A stretch of 64,000 nt of DNA from Bog-756 sp963776225 (GTDB taxonomy: Bacteria > Actinomycetota > Acidimicrobiia > Acidimicrobiales > RAAP-2), in contig CAVZLL010000003.1 in the NCBI GenBank assembly GCA_963776225.1, positions 620,001-684,000 of the forward strand, read 5' to 3'. The translations under genes were made by a program, and so were the position numbers. Below the pieces are notes generated by a model. The model was given only the letters and a program-made list of their open reading frames with translations, did not search any database and was not told where the DNA came from. Below, in pieces: positions 7,926 to 17,430 of the stretch; position 1 is the first letter of the stretch; each line of letters starts with the position of its first letter.

Positions 7926-8957
7926 ATGCGTGACAACAGTTTTTCCCTGCTCGGACGTGACATGGCCGTCGATCTGGGGACCGCCAACACCCTCGTGTAC
8001 GTGCGGGGTCGGGGGATCGTCCTCAACGAGCCGTCGGTGGTGGCGGTCAACGTCAAGGACGGGCGTCCGCTCGCGGTCGGGGCCGAGGCGAAGCGGATGA
8101 TCGGGCGCACTCCGAGCCACATCCAGGCCATCCGCCCGTTGAAGGACGGGGTCATCGCCGACTTCGAGATCTGCGAGAAGATGCTCCGCTACTTCATCCA
8201 CCGGGTGCACCAGCGGCGCTTCGCCAAGCCGCGGATGGTCATCTGCGTCCCGTCGGGCATCACCGGGGTCGAGCAGCGGGCGGTCATGGAGGCCGCCGAG
8301 TACGCGGGTGCGCGCAAGGCCTACATCATCGAGGAGCCGATGGCTGCGGCGATCGGGGCGGGCCTCCCCGTCCACGAGCCGACGGGCAACATGGTCGTCG
8401 ACATCGGCGGAGGGACCACCGAGGTGGCGGTCATCTCCCTCGGTGGCATCGTGACCAGTCAGTCGATCCGCATCGGAGGCGACGAGCTCGACGAGGCGAT
8501 CGTGACCTTCGTCAAGAAGGAGTACAGCCTGGCGCTCGGTGAGCGCACCGCGGAAGAGATCAAGATCGCCCTCGGTTCGGCGTACGAGCTCGAGGAGGAG
8601 CTGCACGCAGAGATACGCGGTCGCGACCTGGTGACCGGGCTGCCCAAGACCGTGGTCATCTCGACCCAGGAGATCCGCCAGGCCATCGACGAGCCGGTCT
8701 CGGCCATCGTGGACGCGATCAAGGTCACCCTCGACCGCACACCGCCGGAGCTGGCGGCGGACATCATGGAGCAGGGGATCGTCCTGACCGGCGGTGGCGC
8801 GCTGCTGCACGGGCTCGACAGCCGGCTCACCCAGGAGACCGGAATGCCCATCGTGGTCGCACGCGACCCGCTCAACTGCGTCGCCATCGGGAGTGGACAG
8901 TGCCTCGAGGAGTTCGAGGCACTCAAGCAGGTCCTGATCACCTCCTCGGCCCGCTGA
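7926..8957 (+). CDS. mreB: Rod shape-determining protein MreB
   Basis: This 343-residue bacterial actin homologue forms membrane-bound filaments that organise lateral wall synthesis. Its actin-fold phosphate loops are 'DLGTANTLVYVRG' at about 14-26 and 'DIGGGTTEVAVISLGG' in the middle. The adenosine-binding segment is 'LTGGGALLHGLDSRL'. The frame is open upstream, but ATG 7926 has a GGAGGA ribosome site 9-10 nt before it and gives the family N-terminus 'NSFSLLGRDMAVDLGT'. It heads mreB-mreC-mreD-mrdA, the elongation machinery. Presence of this set implies a rod shape or at least lateral wall growth (inference). Confidence 0.97.
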   Translation: MRDNSFSLLGRDMAVDLGTANTLVYVRGRGIVLNEPSVVAVNVKDGRPLAVGAEAKRMIGRTPSHIQAIRPLKDGVIADFEICEKMLRYFIHRVHQRRFAKPRMVICVPSGITGVEQRAVMEAAEYAGARKAYIIEEPMAAAIGAGLPVHEPTGNMVVDIGGGTTEVAVISLGGIVTSQSIRIGGDELDEAIVTFVKKEYSLALGERTAEEIKIALGSAYELEEELHAEIRGRDLVTGLPKTVVISTQEIRQAIDEPVSAIVDAIKVTLDRTPPELAADIMEQGIVLTGGGALLHGLDSRLTQETGMPIVVARDPLNCVAIGSGQCLEEFEALKQVLITSSAR

Positions 8958-8979
8958 ACCACGGGGGTCCAGTTCTCCC

Positions 8980-9819
8980 GTGGCGATGCCGCGGCGTTCC
9001 CGCCGCCCTCGCACGACCCTGCTCCTGTTGGTCCTGGCCGCGGTGACCATCATCACCCTGGACGCCCGCGGTGGCTTCCACACGGTCACCTCCGGGCTGC
9101 GGTCGGTGGCGGCGGACGCCTTCGCCCCGGTCCGTGCCGGGGTGGATGCCATCGTCGAGCCGATCGGCAGCTTCCTCGCCGGGTCCGTCCACTACGGGGC
9201 GGTGCGCGAGCAGAACGAGAAGCTCCAGGAGGAGCTCGGCCGGTTGCGGTCGACCCAGGCGGGTGCGTCCGACGCCGAGCAGGCACTCAAACAGCTCTCG
9301 GCCCTCCTCGACCTCCCCTACCTGGCCAACCTCCAGACGGTGCCGGCCGAGGTCACCGACTACGGGACGAGCGACTTCGCCGCGACGATCGGGATCGGCG
9401 TGGGGCGCAGCGACGGGGTCCAGCTCGACATGCCGGTGGTCGGTGCGGGCGGGTTGGTCGGGCAGGTGGTGGCGACCAGCCATCACACCGCCACGGTGCG
9501 GCTGATCACCGACGGCCAGTCCGCGGTCGGGGTGCGCTACGGGCCCGCTCCGGGGTCACTCGCCGTGCTCACCGGCCAGGGAGCGGGCAAACCGCTCTCC
9601 GCCTCCCTGATCCCCTCGAACACCCCGCTCACCGTCGGCGAGGTGTTCACGACGAGCGGGCTGCAGGGGGCCGCCTACCCGGCCGGGATCCCGGTCGCCC
9701 GGGTGGTCTCGTCGAGCACCGGGGGGAGCGCGTCCGAGGAATCGGTGGCCCTGGAGCCGGAGGCCGATCTGGCCCATCTCCGCTATGTGTCGGTCGTGCT
9801 CTGGGGCCCACCCACGTGA
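8980..9819 (+). CDS. mreC: Rod shape-determining protein MreC
   Basis: This 279-residue protein has an Arg-rich cytoplasmic start, one membrane segment at about 12-28 ('TTLLLLVLAAVTIITL'), a coiled coil at about 80-105 ('REQNEKLQEELGRLRS') and the extracytoplasmic beta-barrel domain. Family marks are 'GVGRSDGVQLDMPVV' and 'VTDGQSAVGV'-like text. It scaffolds MreB, MreD and PBP2 at the membrane. GTG 8980 is taken as the start; ATG 8986 is an alternative only two codons later. It lies 22 nt after mreB, and its stop overlaps the mreD start. Confidence 0.93.
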   Translation: MAMPRRSRRPRTTLLLLVLAAVTIITLDARGGFHTVTSGLRSVAADAFAPVRAGVDAIVEPIGSFLAGSVHYGAVREQNEKLQEELGRLRSTQAGASDAEQALKQLSALLDLPYLANLQTVPAEVTDYGTSDFAATIGIGVGRSDGVQLDMPVVGAGGLVGQVVATSHHTATVRLITDGQSAVGVRYGPAPGSLAVLTGQGAGKPLSASLIPSNTPLTVGEVFTTSGLQGAAYPAGIPVARVVSSSTGGSASEESVALEPEADLAHLRYVSVVLWGPPT

Positions 9820-10352
9820 CCGCCCCCGACCTCGGCCGGGTCACCCTGGTCGTGCTCGCCTTCGTCGTCGTACAGCAGGCCCTCATGGTCGACCTGAGGG
9901 TCGGGATCGTGCACCCGGACGTGATGATCCTCCTTCCGATCGCGGCCGGCATCGTCGGGGGGCCGTCGCGCGGCGCGACCATGGGGTTCGGCGCCGGCCT
10001 GGTCGCCGACCTCTTCCTGCCCACCCCCTTCGGGCTCTCGGCGCTGGTGGGGTGCCTGCTGGGATTCGCGGTGGGGGTGGCCACCCTCGCGCTGGACCGG
10101 ACCGCCCGGTGGCTCCCCCCGGCGGTGGCCCTGGGCGGGAGCGCGCTCTACGTGATGGTCTACGCCTCGCTCGGCTCGGTGCTCGGCCAGCCCCAGATGC
10201 TCCACGTCGATCTCCTCCGGGTGATGGTGGTCGTCGCGGTGACCAACGCGGTCCTGGTCCTGCCGGCCGTGCGCATGGTGTCCTGGTGCATGCCCGCTGC
10301 ATCCACCGAGGGCATGCCGACCTCGACCGTGGCGACCGGCAGTCTCCGTTGA
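9816..10352 (+). CDS. mreD: Rod shape-determining protein MreD
   Basis: This 178-residue hydrophobic protein has about five predicted membrane segments, for example 'VTLVVLAFVVVQQALMV', 'VMILLPIAAGIVGG' and 'VAVTNAVLVLPAVRMV'. Its Gly-rich central part 'GFGAGLVADLFLPTPFGLSAL' is characteristic of MreD. It is an inner-membrane partner of MreC in the elongation complex. GTG 9816 overlaps the mreC stop (GTGA), so translation is coupled. MreD diverges widely in sequence; the identification rests on hydropathy, the 'D.F..TPFG' motif and position between mreC and mrdA. Confidence 0.9.
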   Translation: MTAPDLGRVTLVVLAFVVVQQALMVDLRVGIVHPDVMILLPIAAGIVGGPSRGATMGFGAGLVADLFLPTPFGLSALVGCLLGFAVGVATLALDRTARWLPPAVALGGSALYVMVYASLGSVLGQPQMLHVDLLRVMVVVAVTNAVLVLPAVRMVSWCMPAASTEGMPTSTVATGSLR

Positions 10353-10396
10353 GTTCCCGACGGTCACGCCGCGTACCCCCGCGGCCCCGGGCTTGG

Positions 10397-10402
10397 GATA
10401 GT
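10397..10402 (+). promoter_or_regulatory. -10 element of mrdA
   Basis: GATAGT ends 8 nt before the GTG at 10411, allowing a near-leaderless mrdA transcript in addition to read-through from mreBCD. Confidence 0.45.
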
Positions 10403-10410
10403 GGGGTCCC

Positions 10411-12597
10411 GTGAGCCGCTCCCTCCGCCACCCGTTCGGACGCAAGCGGGTCTTCGCGAGCGCCACCGCCAAGCCGGCCCGCAAGAAGGCCCACCAACCC
10501 CGGATCCGCCCGAGCCGGCGGATCTCCGTCGGGTCGATCCTCGAGGCCCCCGACACCACCGACGCGCGCCCCGGGTTGCGGCTGCGGATCACCGGCATCG
10601 TGGTGGTCGCCCTGTTCGCCCTCCTCGGCCTGCGCCTCTGGGCGCTCCAGGTGCTCCAGGCCCCGGCTGCCGCCCAGGCGGTGTCCGCCAACCAGATCCG
10701 GGTGGTGCCGGTGGAGCCGACCAGGGGCCTCATCCTCGACCGGTCGGGCGATCCACTGGTCGACAACGTGGTGACCGAGCAGATCACCCTGTCCAGGGTG
10801 TCCGCCGAGCAGCACCCCGCGGTGATCGGCCGCCTGGCCACCCTGATCGGGCAGACGTCCGCCGAGATCAGCACGTCGATCGCCGACCCCCGCTACAGCC
10901 TCTACAAGCCGGTGCCCGTCCTCTCCGACGCACCCCTCTCCGACATCCTCTACATCCGCGAGCACCAGGACGAGTTCCCCGGGGTCTCCTCGGTCCAGAC
11001 CTCCGAGCGCAGGTATCCCCAACTGGAGGAGCCCGGTCCCGCCCAGCGGGGCTACCCGGCCTCCCAGGCGCTCGGGTACGTGGGCACCATCAACAGCACC
11101 GAGCTCGCGGCACGGTCCTCGCAGGGATACCAGGAGGGGGATCCCTTCGGGCAGTCCGGCCTCGAGTACCAGTACGAGTCCCAGCTCCGCGGCCTCCCCG
11201 GGCAGCAGCAACTCGAGGTCGATTCCCACGGCCAGGTTGCCGGCGTCCTGAAGACGTCGCCATCGACGTCCGGGGACGACATCGTGACCAACCTCGACAC
11301 CAACCTCCAGCAGGTGGCCGACAACGCGCTGGCCGTTCAGATCGGCGCACTCCGCAACACCTACGACAAGCAGTGCAACAACAACACCGGCTGCTATCCG
11401 CAGCCCACGGGTGGGGCGGTGGTCGTGATGAACCCCCAGACCGGTGCCGTCTACGCCATGTCGTCCTACCCCAGCTACAACCCGTCGGTCTGGGTGGGGG
11501 GGATCACCACCGCCCAGTACGCCGCGCTCTCCAACCCGGCCAACAACGAGCCGCTCATCAACCGGGCCATCGACGGGCTCTACACCCCGGGTTCCACCTT
11601 CAAGCTCAACACGGCCACCGCCGCGCTCGACTCCGGGCTCTGGTCGCCCGGCACCTACTACGACGACACCGGGACCTTCACCGTCCCCGGGTGCATGTAC
11701 AACAGCTCCACCTGCAAGCTCCACAACAGCGAGGGGGAAGGCGGCTTCGGCGCCATCGACATCTCGACCGCGCTGACCGTCTCGAGCGACGACTTCTTCT
11801 ACAACCTGGGTGCCCAGTTCTACGACCAGCGGGGCACCTACGGCCAGACCCCGATCCAGGACCAGGCCGCCCAGTACTCGCTCGGCGAGCTCACCGGCAT
11901 CGACCTCCCCGGCGAGGCGCAGGGGAGGGTCGACAGCCAGGCGGTGCGGGTCAAGCTGCACGACATGAACCCGACCGCGTTCCCCAACACCACCTGGTAC
12001 ACCGGGGACAACGTCCAGATGGCGTTCGGCCAGGGCGGCACCTACATCACCCCCATCGAGCAGGCCGTGGCCTACTCGACGTTCGCCAACGGGGGCACCC
12101 GCTACGCCCCCCAGGTCGCCGCCGCCGTGGTCACCCCGGACGGCCGGGTGGTCAAACGCATCGCCCCCCAGGTGACCGGGCACGTGAACCTGTCCCCCCC
12201 GACCTACCAGGCCCTGCTGACCGGCTTCACCGGTGCGGTCCAGGGCAGGTCGGGCACCGCGTACGGCACGTTCCAGGGGCTCGACTACCCCGGAGGCCTC
12301 GCGGGGAAGACGGGTACCGCGGACACGGGGGGTCCCGGCAAGGAGCCCACTGCCTGGTTCGTCGGGTTCGGGCCGGTCGCCAACCCGCAGTACGTGGTGG
12401 TCTGCGTCATCGACCAGGCCGGCTACGGGGCGACTGCGGCCGCCCCGGTCGTGCGTGACATCTTCGGCTACCTGGCTGCCCACCCGGTCGCACCCGTGGC
12501 CCTTCCCCCTGCTCAGCAGCAGGTTCGGGCGACCCAGGCGGTGCCGCTGCCGTCGACCGGCTCCTCTTCTCCGACCACCACGGTCCCCGGCGGCTGA
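10411..12597 (+). CDS. mrdA: Penicillin-binding protein 2 (elongation-specific class B transpeptidase)
   Basis: This 728-residue protein has a cytoplasmic basic tail (1-60), one membrane anchor at about 62-85 ('ITGIVVVALFALLGLRLWAL'), a PBP-dimer domain from about 100 and a C-terminal transpeptidase domain. The three active-site motifs are intact: Ser395-Thr-Phe-Lys398, Ser458-Ser-Asp460 (the SxD form usual in PBP2) and Lys633-Thr-Gly. It cross-links peptidoglycan during cell elongation. A Ser/Thr/Pro-rich tail ends the protein. It follows mreD by 58 nt and has its own -10 element. The usual partner rodA is not next to it. Confidence 0.95.
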   Translation: MSRSLRHPFGRKRVFASATAKPARKKAHQPRIRPSRRISVGSILEAPDTTDARPGLRLRITGIVVVALFALLGLRLWALQVLQAPAAAQAVSANQIRVVPVEPTRGLILDRSGDPLVDNVVTEQITLSRVSAEQHPAVIGRLATLIGQTSAEISTSIADPRYSLYKPVPVLSDAPLSDILYIREHQDEFPGVSSVQTSERRYPQLEEPGPAQRGYPASQALGYVGTINSTELAARSSQGYQEGDPFGQSGLEYQYESQLRGLPGQQQLEVDSHGQVAGVLKTSPSTSGDDIVTNLDTNLQQVADNALAVQIGALRNTYDKQCNNNTGCYPQPTGGAVVVMNPQTGAVYAMSSYPSYNPSVWVGGITTAQYAALSNPANNEPLINRAIDGLYTPGSTFKLNTATAALDSGLWSPGTYYDDTGTFTVPGCMYNSSTCKLHNSEGEGGFGAIDISTALTVSSDDFFYNLGAQFYDQRGTYGQTPIQDQAAQYSLGELTGIDLPGEAQGRVDSQAVRVKLHDMNPTAFPNTTWYTGDNVQMAFGQGGTYITPIEQAVAYSTFANGGTRYAPQVAAAVVTPDGRVVKRIAPQVTGHVNLSPPTYQALLTGFTGAVQGRSGTAYGTFQGLDYPGGLAGKTGTADTGGPGKEPTAWFVGFGPVANPQYVVVCVIDQAGYGATAAAPVVRDIFGYLAAHPVAPVALPPAQQQVRATQAVPLPSTGSSSPTTTVPGG

Positions 12598-12654
12598 GCG
12601 ACCGGGCCTCCGGGCGCGGCTGGTGGGCGGACCGGGGCCACCCCGCCCGGGGCC

Positions 12655-12660
12655 TAGCAT
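12655..12660 (+). promoter_or_regulatory. -10 element of the radical SAM gene
   Basis: TAGCAT ends 10 nt before ATG 12671 and overlaps an earlier in-frame ATG at 12659. A transcript starting near 12667 would lack that earlier ATG, which favours 12671 as the start. Confidence 0.5.
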
Positions 12661-12670
12661 GAGCCGGGAG

Positions 12671-14701
12671 ATGGAATCCCTCTGGCCACGGATCGAGCCG
12701 CTGTTGGCCCAGGTCACCAAGCCGGCCCGCTACATCGGTGGCGAGCTCGGCGCGCAGGTCCCCCGGCACGGCCCCGACGTCGTGTCCTGGTTGCTCGTCT
12801 ACCCCGACACCTACGAGATCGGGCTGCCGAACCAGGGTCTCCAGATCCTCTACGAGATCCTCAACGAACGCCCCGACGCGTCGGCCGAGCGCTCGTACGC
12901 GCCGTGGGTGGACATGGAGGAGGCCATGCGGGCGGCCGGGGTGCCGCTCTTCTCCGTGGAGAACCACCTGGCCGCCGCTGACTTCGACGTCCTCGCGTTC
13001 AACCTCTCGGCCGAGCTGGTCTACACCAACGTGCTCAACCTGATCGACCTGGCGGGGGTGCCGGTGCGGGCCGCCGACCGCTCGGGAGCGCACCCGGTCG
13101 TCATCGGCGGGGGTCACTGCACGTTCAACCCCGAGCCCCTCGCCGACTTCGTCGACGCCTTCGTGATCGGCGACGGGGAGGAGGTGGTCGGCGAGGTCAA
13201 CGAGGTCCTCGCCGCGTTCGTGGTTCCGACCCGTTCCGGGAACCCCGCCCTTCCCGCTGCGGACCGGCAGGCACTGCTCCGGGCGCTCTCCCGGGTGCCC
13301 GGGGTCTACGTCCCGTGCTGCTACGACGTCGGCTCTGACCCGAGCACCGGGAGCCTGACCGGGATCACCCCCCGCTTCCCCGACACCCCGGCACGGGTCG
13401 AGAAGCGGACCATCGCCGACCTCGGCTCGTCGCCCTACCCGAGACACCAGCTGGTCCCCCTGACCGAGGTGGTCCACGACCGCCTCAACGTCGAGCTCTT
13501 CCGCGGCTGCACCCGCGGGTGCCGGTTCTGTCAGGCGGGGATGATCACCCGTCCGGTGCGCGAGCGCCCGGCCGAGCAGGTCCGGACCATGGTGACCGCC
13601 GGACTGGCCCGCACCGGGTACGACGAGGTCGCGCTCACCTCGCTCTCCAGCGCCGACTACTCGGGCATCGAGGACACGGTTGCGGCGGTCATCGACGACC
13701 CCGCCTGCTCCGGGCAGGTCTCGGTGAGCCTGCCCAGCCTCCGGGTGGATGCCTTCACCGTGGGCACCGCAGCCCAGATCCAGCGGGTCAGGCGCACCGG
13801 CCTCACCTTCGCCCCCGAGGGCGGGACCTGGCGGATGCGCCAGGTCATCAACAAGCTCATCCGGGAGGAGGACCTCTACGCGGCCGTCGACGCCGCGTTC
13901 AGCCAGGGCTGGAGGCGGGTCAAGCTCTACTTCCTCATCGGCCTGCCCACCGAGACCGACGAGGACACCCTCGGGATCGTCGCGCTGGCCGCCCGGTGCG
14001 TGGAGATCGGCCGGCGCTACCACAAGGGCGTCACGGTGACCGCCTCGGTCGGCGGGTTCGTGCCCAAGGTCCAGACCCCGTTCCAGTGGTTCGGGCAGAA
14101 CACGGTGGAGGAGCTCACCCGCAAGGTCCACCTCCTGCGGGACGCGGCGCGGCCGGTGCGGGGCCTCACCATCCGCTGGCACGATCCGAGGGCCACCGCA
14201 GCCGAGGGGATCCTGAGCAGGGGGGACCGCCGCATCGGGGCGGTGATCGAGCAGGTCTGGCGCCGCGGAGGCACCTTCCAGGAATGGTCGGAACGGTTCG
14301 ACCTCGACCTGTGGACCGAGGCGCTCGCCGCGGCGGGCCTCAGCCTCGAGGACACCGTCTACCGCCACCGCTCCGAGCAGGAGGTTCTGCCCTGGGACCA
14401 TGTCTCGGCCGGGCTGCACCGCGATTTCCTCTGGCAGGACTGGCGGGACGCCCTGGACGAGCACGGGCTGCCCGACTGCCGGTGGACCCCGTGCTACGAC
14501 TGCGGGGCCTGCACCGGGTTCGGGATCGAGCACGTGGTCGCCTCCGCCGTCCCCCCGGCCGGTGGGAGCCAGGGAACGGGGCAGGATCTCTCGACCGGCG
14601 GCCGGGTGCCGGTACGATTCCTGTCGACGGCGCCATCCGGCGCCGCCCCGGCCACCCGGTCGGGGGAGGACGCCGTGTTGCTCGGGGAAGGGAGAGGCTG
14701 A
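12671..14701 (+). CDS. TIGR03960-family B12-binding-domain radical SAM protein
   Basis: This 676-residue protein has an N-terminal cobalamin-binding-like domain ('YPDTYEIGLPNQGLQILYEIL', 'VIGGGHCTFNPEPLADF'). A radical SAM core follows, with the cluster motif Cys280-x3-Cys284-x2-Cys287 in 'RGCTRGCRFCQAGM'. Further core features are 'LSLPSLRVDAF'-like and 'GLTFAPEGGTWRMR' segments. A C-terminal zinc-type motif 'CRWTPCYDCGACTG' closes it. In the known arrangement this family is encoded next to a DUF2344 (TIGR03936) protein and RNase E/G, exactly as here. The substrate is unknown; a link to RNA or tRNA modification is inference from context. ATG 12671 is preferred over ATG 12659 because of the -10 element. 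Confidence 0.92.
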   Translation: MESLWPRIEPLLAQVTKPARYIGGELGAQVPRHGPDVVSWLLVYPDTYEIGLPNQGLQILYEILNERPDASAERSYAPWVDMEEAMRAAGVPLFSVENHLAAADFDVLAFNLSAELVYTNVLNLIDLAGVPVRAADRSGAHPVVIGGGHCTFNPEPLADFVDAFVIGDGEEVVGEVNEVLAAFVVPTRSGNPALPAADRQALLRALSRVPGVYVPCCYDVGSDPSTGSLTGITPRFPDTPARVEKRTIADLGSSPYPRHQLVPLTEVVHDRLNVELFRGCTRGCRFCQAGMITRPVRERPAEQVRTMVTAGLARTGYDEVALTSLSSADYSGIEDTVAAVIDDPACSGQVSVSLPSLRVDAFTVGTAAQIQRVRRTGLTFAPEGGTWRMRQVINKLIREEDLYAAVDAAFSQGWRRVKLYFLIGLPTETDEDTLGIVALAARCVEIGRRYHKGVTVTASVGGFVPKVQTPFQWFGQNTVEELTRKVHLLRDAARPVRGLTIRWHDPRATAAEGILSRGDRRIGAVIEQVWRRGGTFQEWSERFDLDLWTEALAAAGLSLEDTVYRHRSEQEVLPWDHVSAGLHRDFLWQDWRDALDEHGLPDCRWTPCYDCGACTGFGIEHVVASAVPPAGGSQGTGQDLSTGGRVPVRFLSTAPSGAAPATRSGEDAVLLGEGRG

Positions 14702-14702
14702 C

Positions 14703-15534
14703 ATGCGCATCCGCTTCCGCTTCTCCAAGCTCGGCAAGATCCGGTTCACCAGCCAGCGGGACGTCGCCCGCATGTGGGAGCGTGCGCTCCGTCGTGCCGG
14801 CCTCCCCCTGGCTTACAGCGAGGGGTTCTCTCCCGCGTCCCCAGCTCAGCTTCGGCCTCGCCCTCCCCACCGGGTGCGAATCGCTGGCCGAGTATGTGGA
14901 CGTGGCCGTCGACGGGTCCCACCCCGCAGGCGGGGCGGTCGACCCCGACGGCCTCCCCGGGGTGCTCTCCGACAGGCTGCCGGTGGGGATCGAGGTGGAG
15001 GAGGCCGAGCTGGTCGAGCCGGGCGGTCAGTCGCTGCAGCAGGCCGTCACCTCGTGCTCGTGGACCATGCGGCTCGCCGGGATCCCCCGGGACGAGCTCG
15101 AGGACCGGGTGGCGATCCTCCTCGCCGCCCCCGAGGTCCCCATCGTGCGTGAGCGCAAGGGGCGGGAGGAGCACGACGACCTCCGGCCCGCGGTGTGGGC
15201 CCTGGCCGTGGCGGGCGCGGAGACCGATCGGATCGAGGACCCCTCCGGACGCACGGTCGGATTGCGGTCAGAGCTGGCCACCCAACCCCGCGGGGTGCGC
15301 CCGATCGAACTGGTGCGGGGATTGATCGCGGTGGTCGAGGCGTCGCCCGGCCGCTCGCCACACCGGCCGGGTGCGCATTCTGCACCTGCCGGCGGCCCGG
15401 TCCTCGACCGGGCCTGCAGGACACACCAATGGATCGAGCGCGAGGGACGCCGAGCAGAGCCGCTCCGGCGGAGTGCCGCCGTCACAGCGGCCGGCACGCC
15501 CCGCGCCACGCACGCCTTCGAGCGTGCGTCATGA
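14703..15534 (+). CDS. TIGR03936 / DUF2344 protein, reading frame broken by one extra base
   Basis: The frame starting at ATG 14703 encodes the family N-terminus 'FSKLGKIRFTSQRDVARMWE' and 'AGLPLAYSEGFSP'. The continuation 'RPQLSFGLALPTGCESLAEY' is in the +1 frame. The frames join perfectly if one C of the CCC at 14832-14834 is removed. The second part runs to the TGA at 15532-15534 and keeps 'RTHQWIE' near its end. Corrected length is about 276 residues, normal for the family. The family is of unknown function and is paired with the upstream radical SAM protein; its start lies 1 nt after that stop. The remainder is fully conserved after the break, so a sequencing insertion is more likely than decay. 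Confidence 0.82.
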
Positions 15535-15555
15535 GCAGGTTGAGAAGGGATGTCG

Positions 15556-17418
15556 ATGTCAGACGCGACCACCGGGCGACCGGTCGAGGCCCCGACGGGG
15601 GCAGGGCCGGTGAGCCCGTCCCCGCACGGGAACTCCCCGGAGCAGGGGACCAGCACAGCGGGCGGCACCGCCGCTAGCACCACCATCCCCGGGTCGGGCG
15701 GCTCCGACCCGGGCGGCACCGGACGCCCTCCGGGAGAGGGCACCGGCGGCCGCCGCCGGCGCGGCTCGAGGGGACGGAGGGGCCGCGGCGGGAGCGGTGC
15801 GGCGGATGCGGCGGGCAACGCCGCACCCGCGGGTACCCGGGCCGTCCCGGTCCCCGATCGGACGCCCGCCGAGCAATCCCTCCCCCAACCGGGTCCCGGG
15901 GCGGGGATCCCGGTCCCTGGCGCCTCCCCGGCCCAACGCCCGAAGATCGGCGACACCCGACCGGGCCGCCCCCCGGTCGTCGCGCCGACCCTCCTCTCCG
16001 CCACCACGACCACCGCCCGGCCGGCCAAGGCCCCGGCTGCCGGCGGTCGGGGCCGCGGCCCGACCCGGGCCTCCGGCGCACCGGCAACCGGCGAGGCGAC
16101 CCGTGCGGACGGACGCCGCGGTGGACGCGAGCGCCGGGGCAAGGCCGTCGGCCGCTACATGATCTGTGTCCACGTGCGTCCCGAGATGACCCAGATCGCC
16201 CTGCTCGAGGGTCGAACCCTGGTGGAGCACTACATCTCGCGCGCCGCTGACGACGCCACCCAGATAGACGGGAACATCTACCGGGGTCGGGTCCAGAACG
16301 TCCTGCCCGGCATGGAGGCCGCGTTCATCGACATCGGCACGCCGAAGAACGCCGTCCTCTACCACGGGGACGTCCGGTTCGACGCCGACGACGTCGAGAC
16401 GCCCAAGGGCTCCGGGCAGCCCCGGATCGAGCAGCTGCTCAAGCCCGGACAGACCATCCTGTGCCAGGTCACCAAGAACCCGATCGGCGCCAAGGGCGCC
16501 CGCCTGACCCAGGAGGTCTCCCTCCCCGGCCGTTTCGTGGTGCTGGTGCCGAATTCGACGGCCTACGGGATCTCCAAGCGGCTCGACGACACGGAGCGGA
16601 AGCGGTTGCGGCGAATCGTCGACGCGGTGCGTCCCGAGGGCCACGGGCTGATCGTGCGGACGGCCGCCGCCGGGGCGAGCGCCGAGGAGCTCGAAGCCGA
16701 CATCGCCCGGTTGGTCGGTCAGTGGGACACCATCGCCGCCGCATCCCTCAAGGGACAGGGGCCCGCACTCCTCTACCGTGAGCCGGCCATCGCGGTGCGG
16801 GTGATCCGCGAGGAGCTCAACCGTGAGTACCGGGCGGTGGTCATCGACGACCGCGCGCTCTACGAGCAGGTCCGCGACTACGTGGGCGCGGTCAACCCCG
16901 AGCTCGCCGACCGGGTGGAGTTCTTCGATCCCGAGGTCGAGTCCCTTCCGGTGTTCGAGCGCTACCACGTGCACGAGCAGCTGCACAAGGCGCTCGACCG
17001 CAAGGTCTTCCTCCCGTCGGGCGGTTCGTTGGTCATCGACCGGACCGAGGCCCTCACGGTCATCGACGTGAACACCGGCAAGAACGTCGGCACCACCAAT
17101 CTCGAGGAGACGGTCTACCGCAACAACCTGGAGGCGGCGGAGGAGGTGGCCCGCCAGCTGCGGCTGCGGGACATCGGGGGCATCATCGTGATCGACTTCA
17201 TCGACATGGAGATCAGGGAGAACCGGGACAAGGTCGGCAGCGCGCTGCGGTCCGCCCTGGCCAGGGACAAGACCCGCACCCAGGTCTTCGACATCTCCGA
17301 GCTGGGCCTGGTCGAGATGACCCGCAAGCGGGTCTCCGAGGGTCTCATCGAGTCGATGTCGACCACCTGCGAGGTCTGCGCCGGACGCGGGATCGTGCTC
17401 GACGATCCGGAGCTGTAG
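15556..17418 (+). CDS. rng: Ribonuclease E/G
   Basis: This 620-residue endoribonuclease acts in rRNA processing and mRNA decay. Residues 1-200 are low complexity, rich in Pro, Gly, Arg and Ala. The conserved core starts near 202 ('MICVHVRPEMTQIALLEG') with an S1-like domain ('YRGRVQNVLPGMEAAFIDIG'). It continues through the DNase I-like catalytic domain with 'LTVIDVNTGKN' (Asp504 a metal ligand) and 'IVIDFIDM'. The zinc link is Cys605-x-x-Cys608 in 'CEVCAGRG'. Two ATGs (15550, 15556) are possible; 15556 has GAGAAGGG at correct spacing. The stop codon TAG at 17416 is itself part of the rplU -10 hexamer. Confidence 0.94.
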   Translation: MSDATTGRPVEAPTGAGPVSPSPHGNSPEQGTSTAGGTAASTTIPGSGGSDPGGTGRPPGEGTGGRRRRGSRGRRGRGGSGAADAAGNAAPAGTRAVPVPDRTPAEQSLPQPGPGAGIPVPGASPAQRPKIGDTRPGRPPVVAPTLLSATTTTARPAKAPAAGGRGRGPTRASGAPATGEATRADGRRGGRERRGKAVGRYMICVHVRPEMTQIALLEGRTLVEHYISRAADDATQIDGNIYRGRVQNVLPGMEAAFIDIGTPKNAVLYHGDVRFDADDVETPKGSGQPRIEQLLKPGQTILCQVTKNPIGAKGARLTQEVSLPGRFVVLVPNSTAYGISKRLDDTERKRLRRIVDAVRPEGHGLIVRTAAAGASAEELEADIARLVGQWDTIAAASLKGQGPALLYREPAIAVRVIREELNREYRAVVIDDRALYEQVRDYVGAVNPELADRVEFFDPEVESLPVFERYHVHEQLHKALDRKVFLPSGGSLVIDRTEALTVIDVNTGKNVGTTNLEETVYRNNLEAAEEVARQLRLRDIGGIIVIDFIDMEIRENRDKVGSALRSALARDKTRTQVFDISELGLVEMTRKRVSEGLIESMSTTCEVCAGRGIVLDDPEL

Positions 17419-17421
17419 ACT
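17393..17421 (+). promoter_or_regulatory. Promoter of rplU-rpmA
   Basis: TCGTGC (17393-17398) and TAGACT (17416-17421) are 17 nt apart. The -10 ends 9 nt before the rplU ATG, predicting a leader of about 3 nt, too short for an L21-type regulatory RNA. Confidence 0.55.
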
Positions 17422-17430
17422 CCAACACCT

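Noticed and set aside
12659..12661. ATG 12659 as the start of the radical SAM protein
   Set aside because: It lies inside the -10 hexamer TAGCAT and upstream of the predicted transcript start; ATG 12671 fits better.
17421..17430. A ribosomal-protein L21 leader regulatory RNA before rplU
   Set aside because: The -10 is 9 nt from the ATG, so the transcript has no room for such an element.
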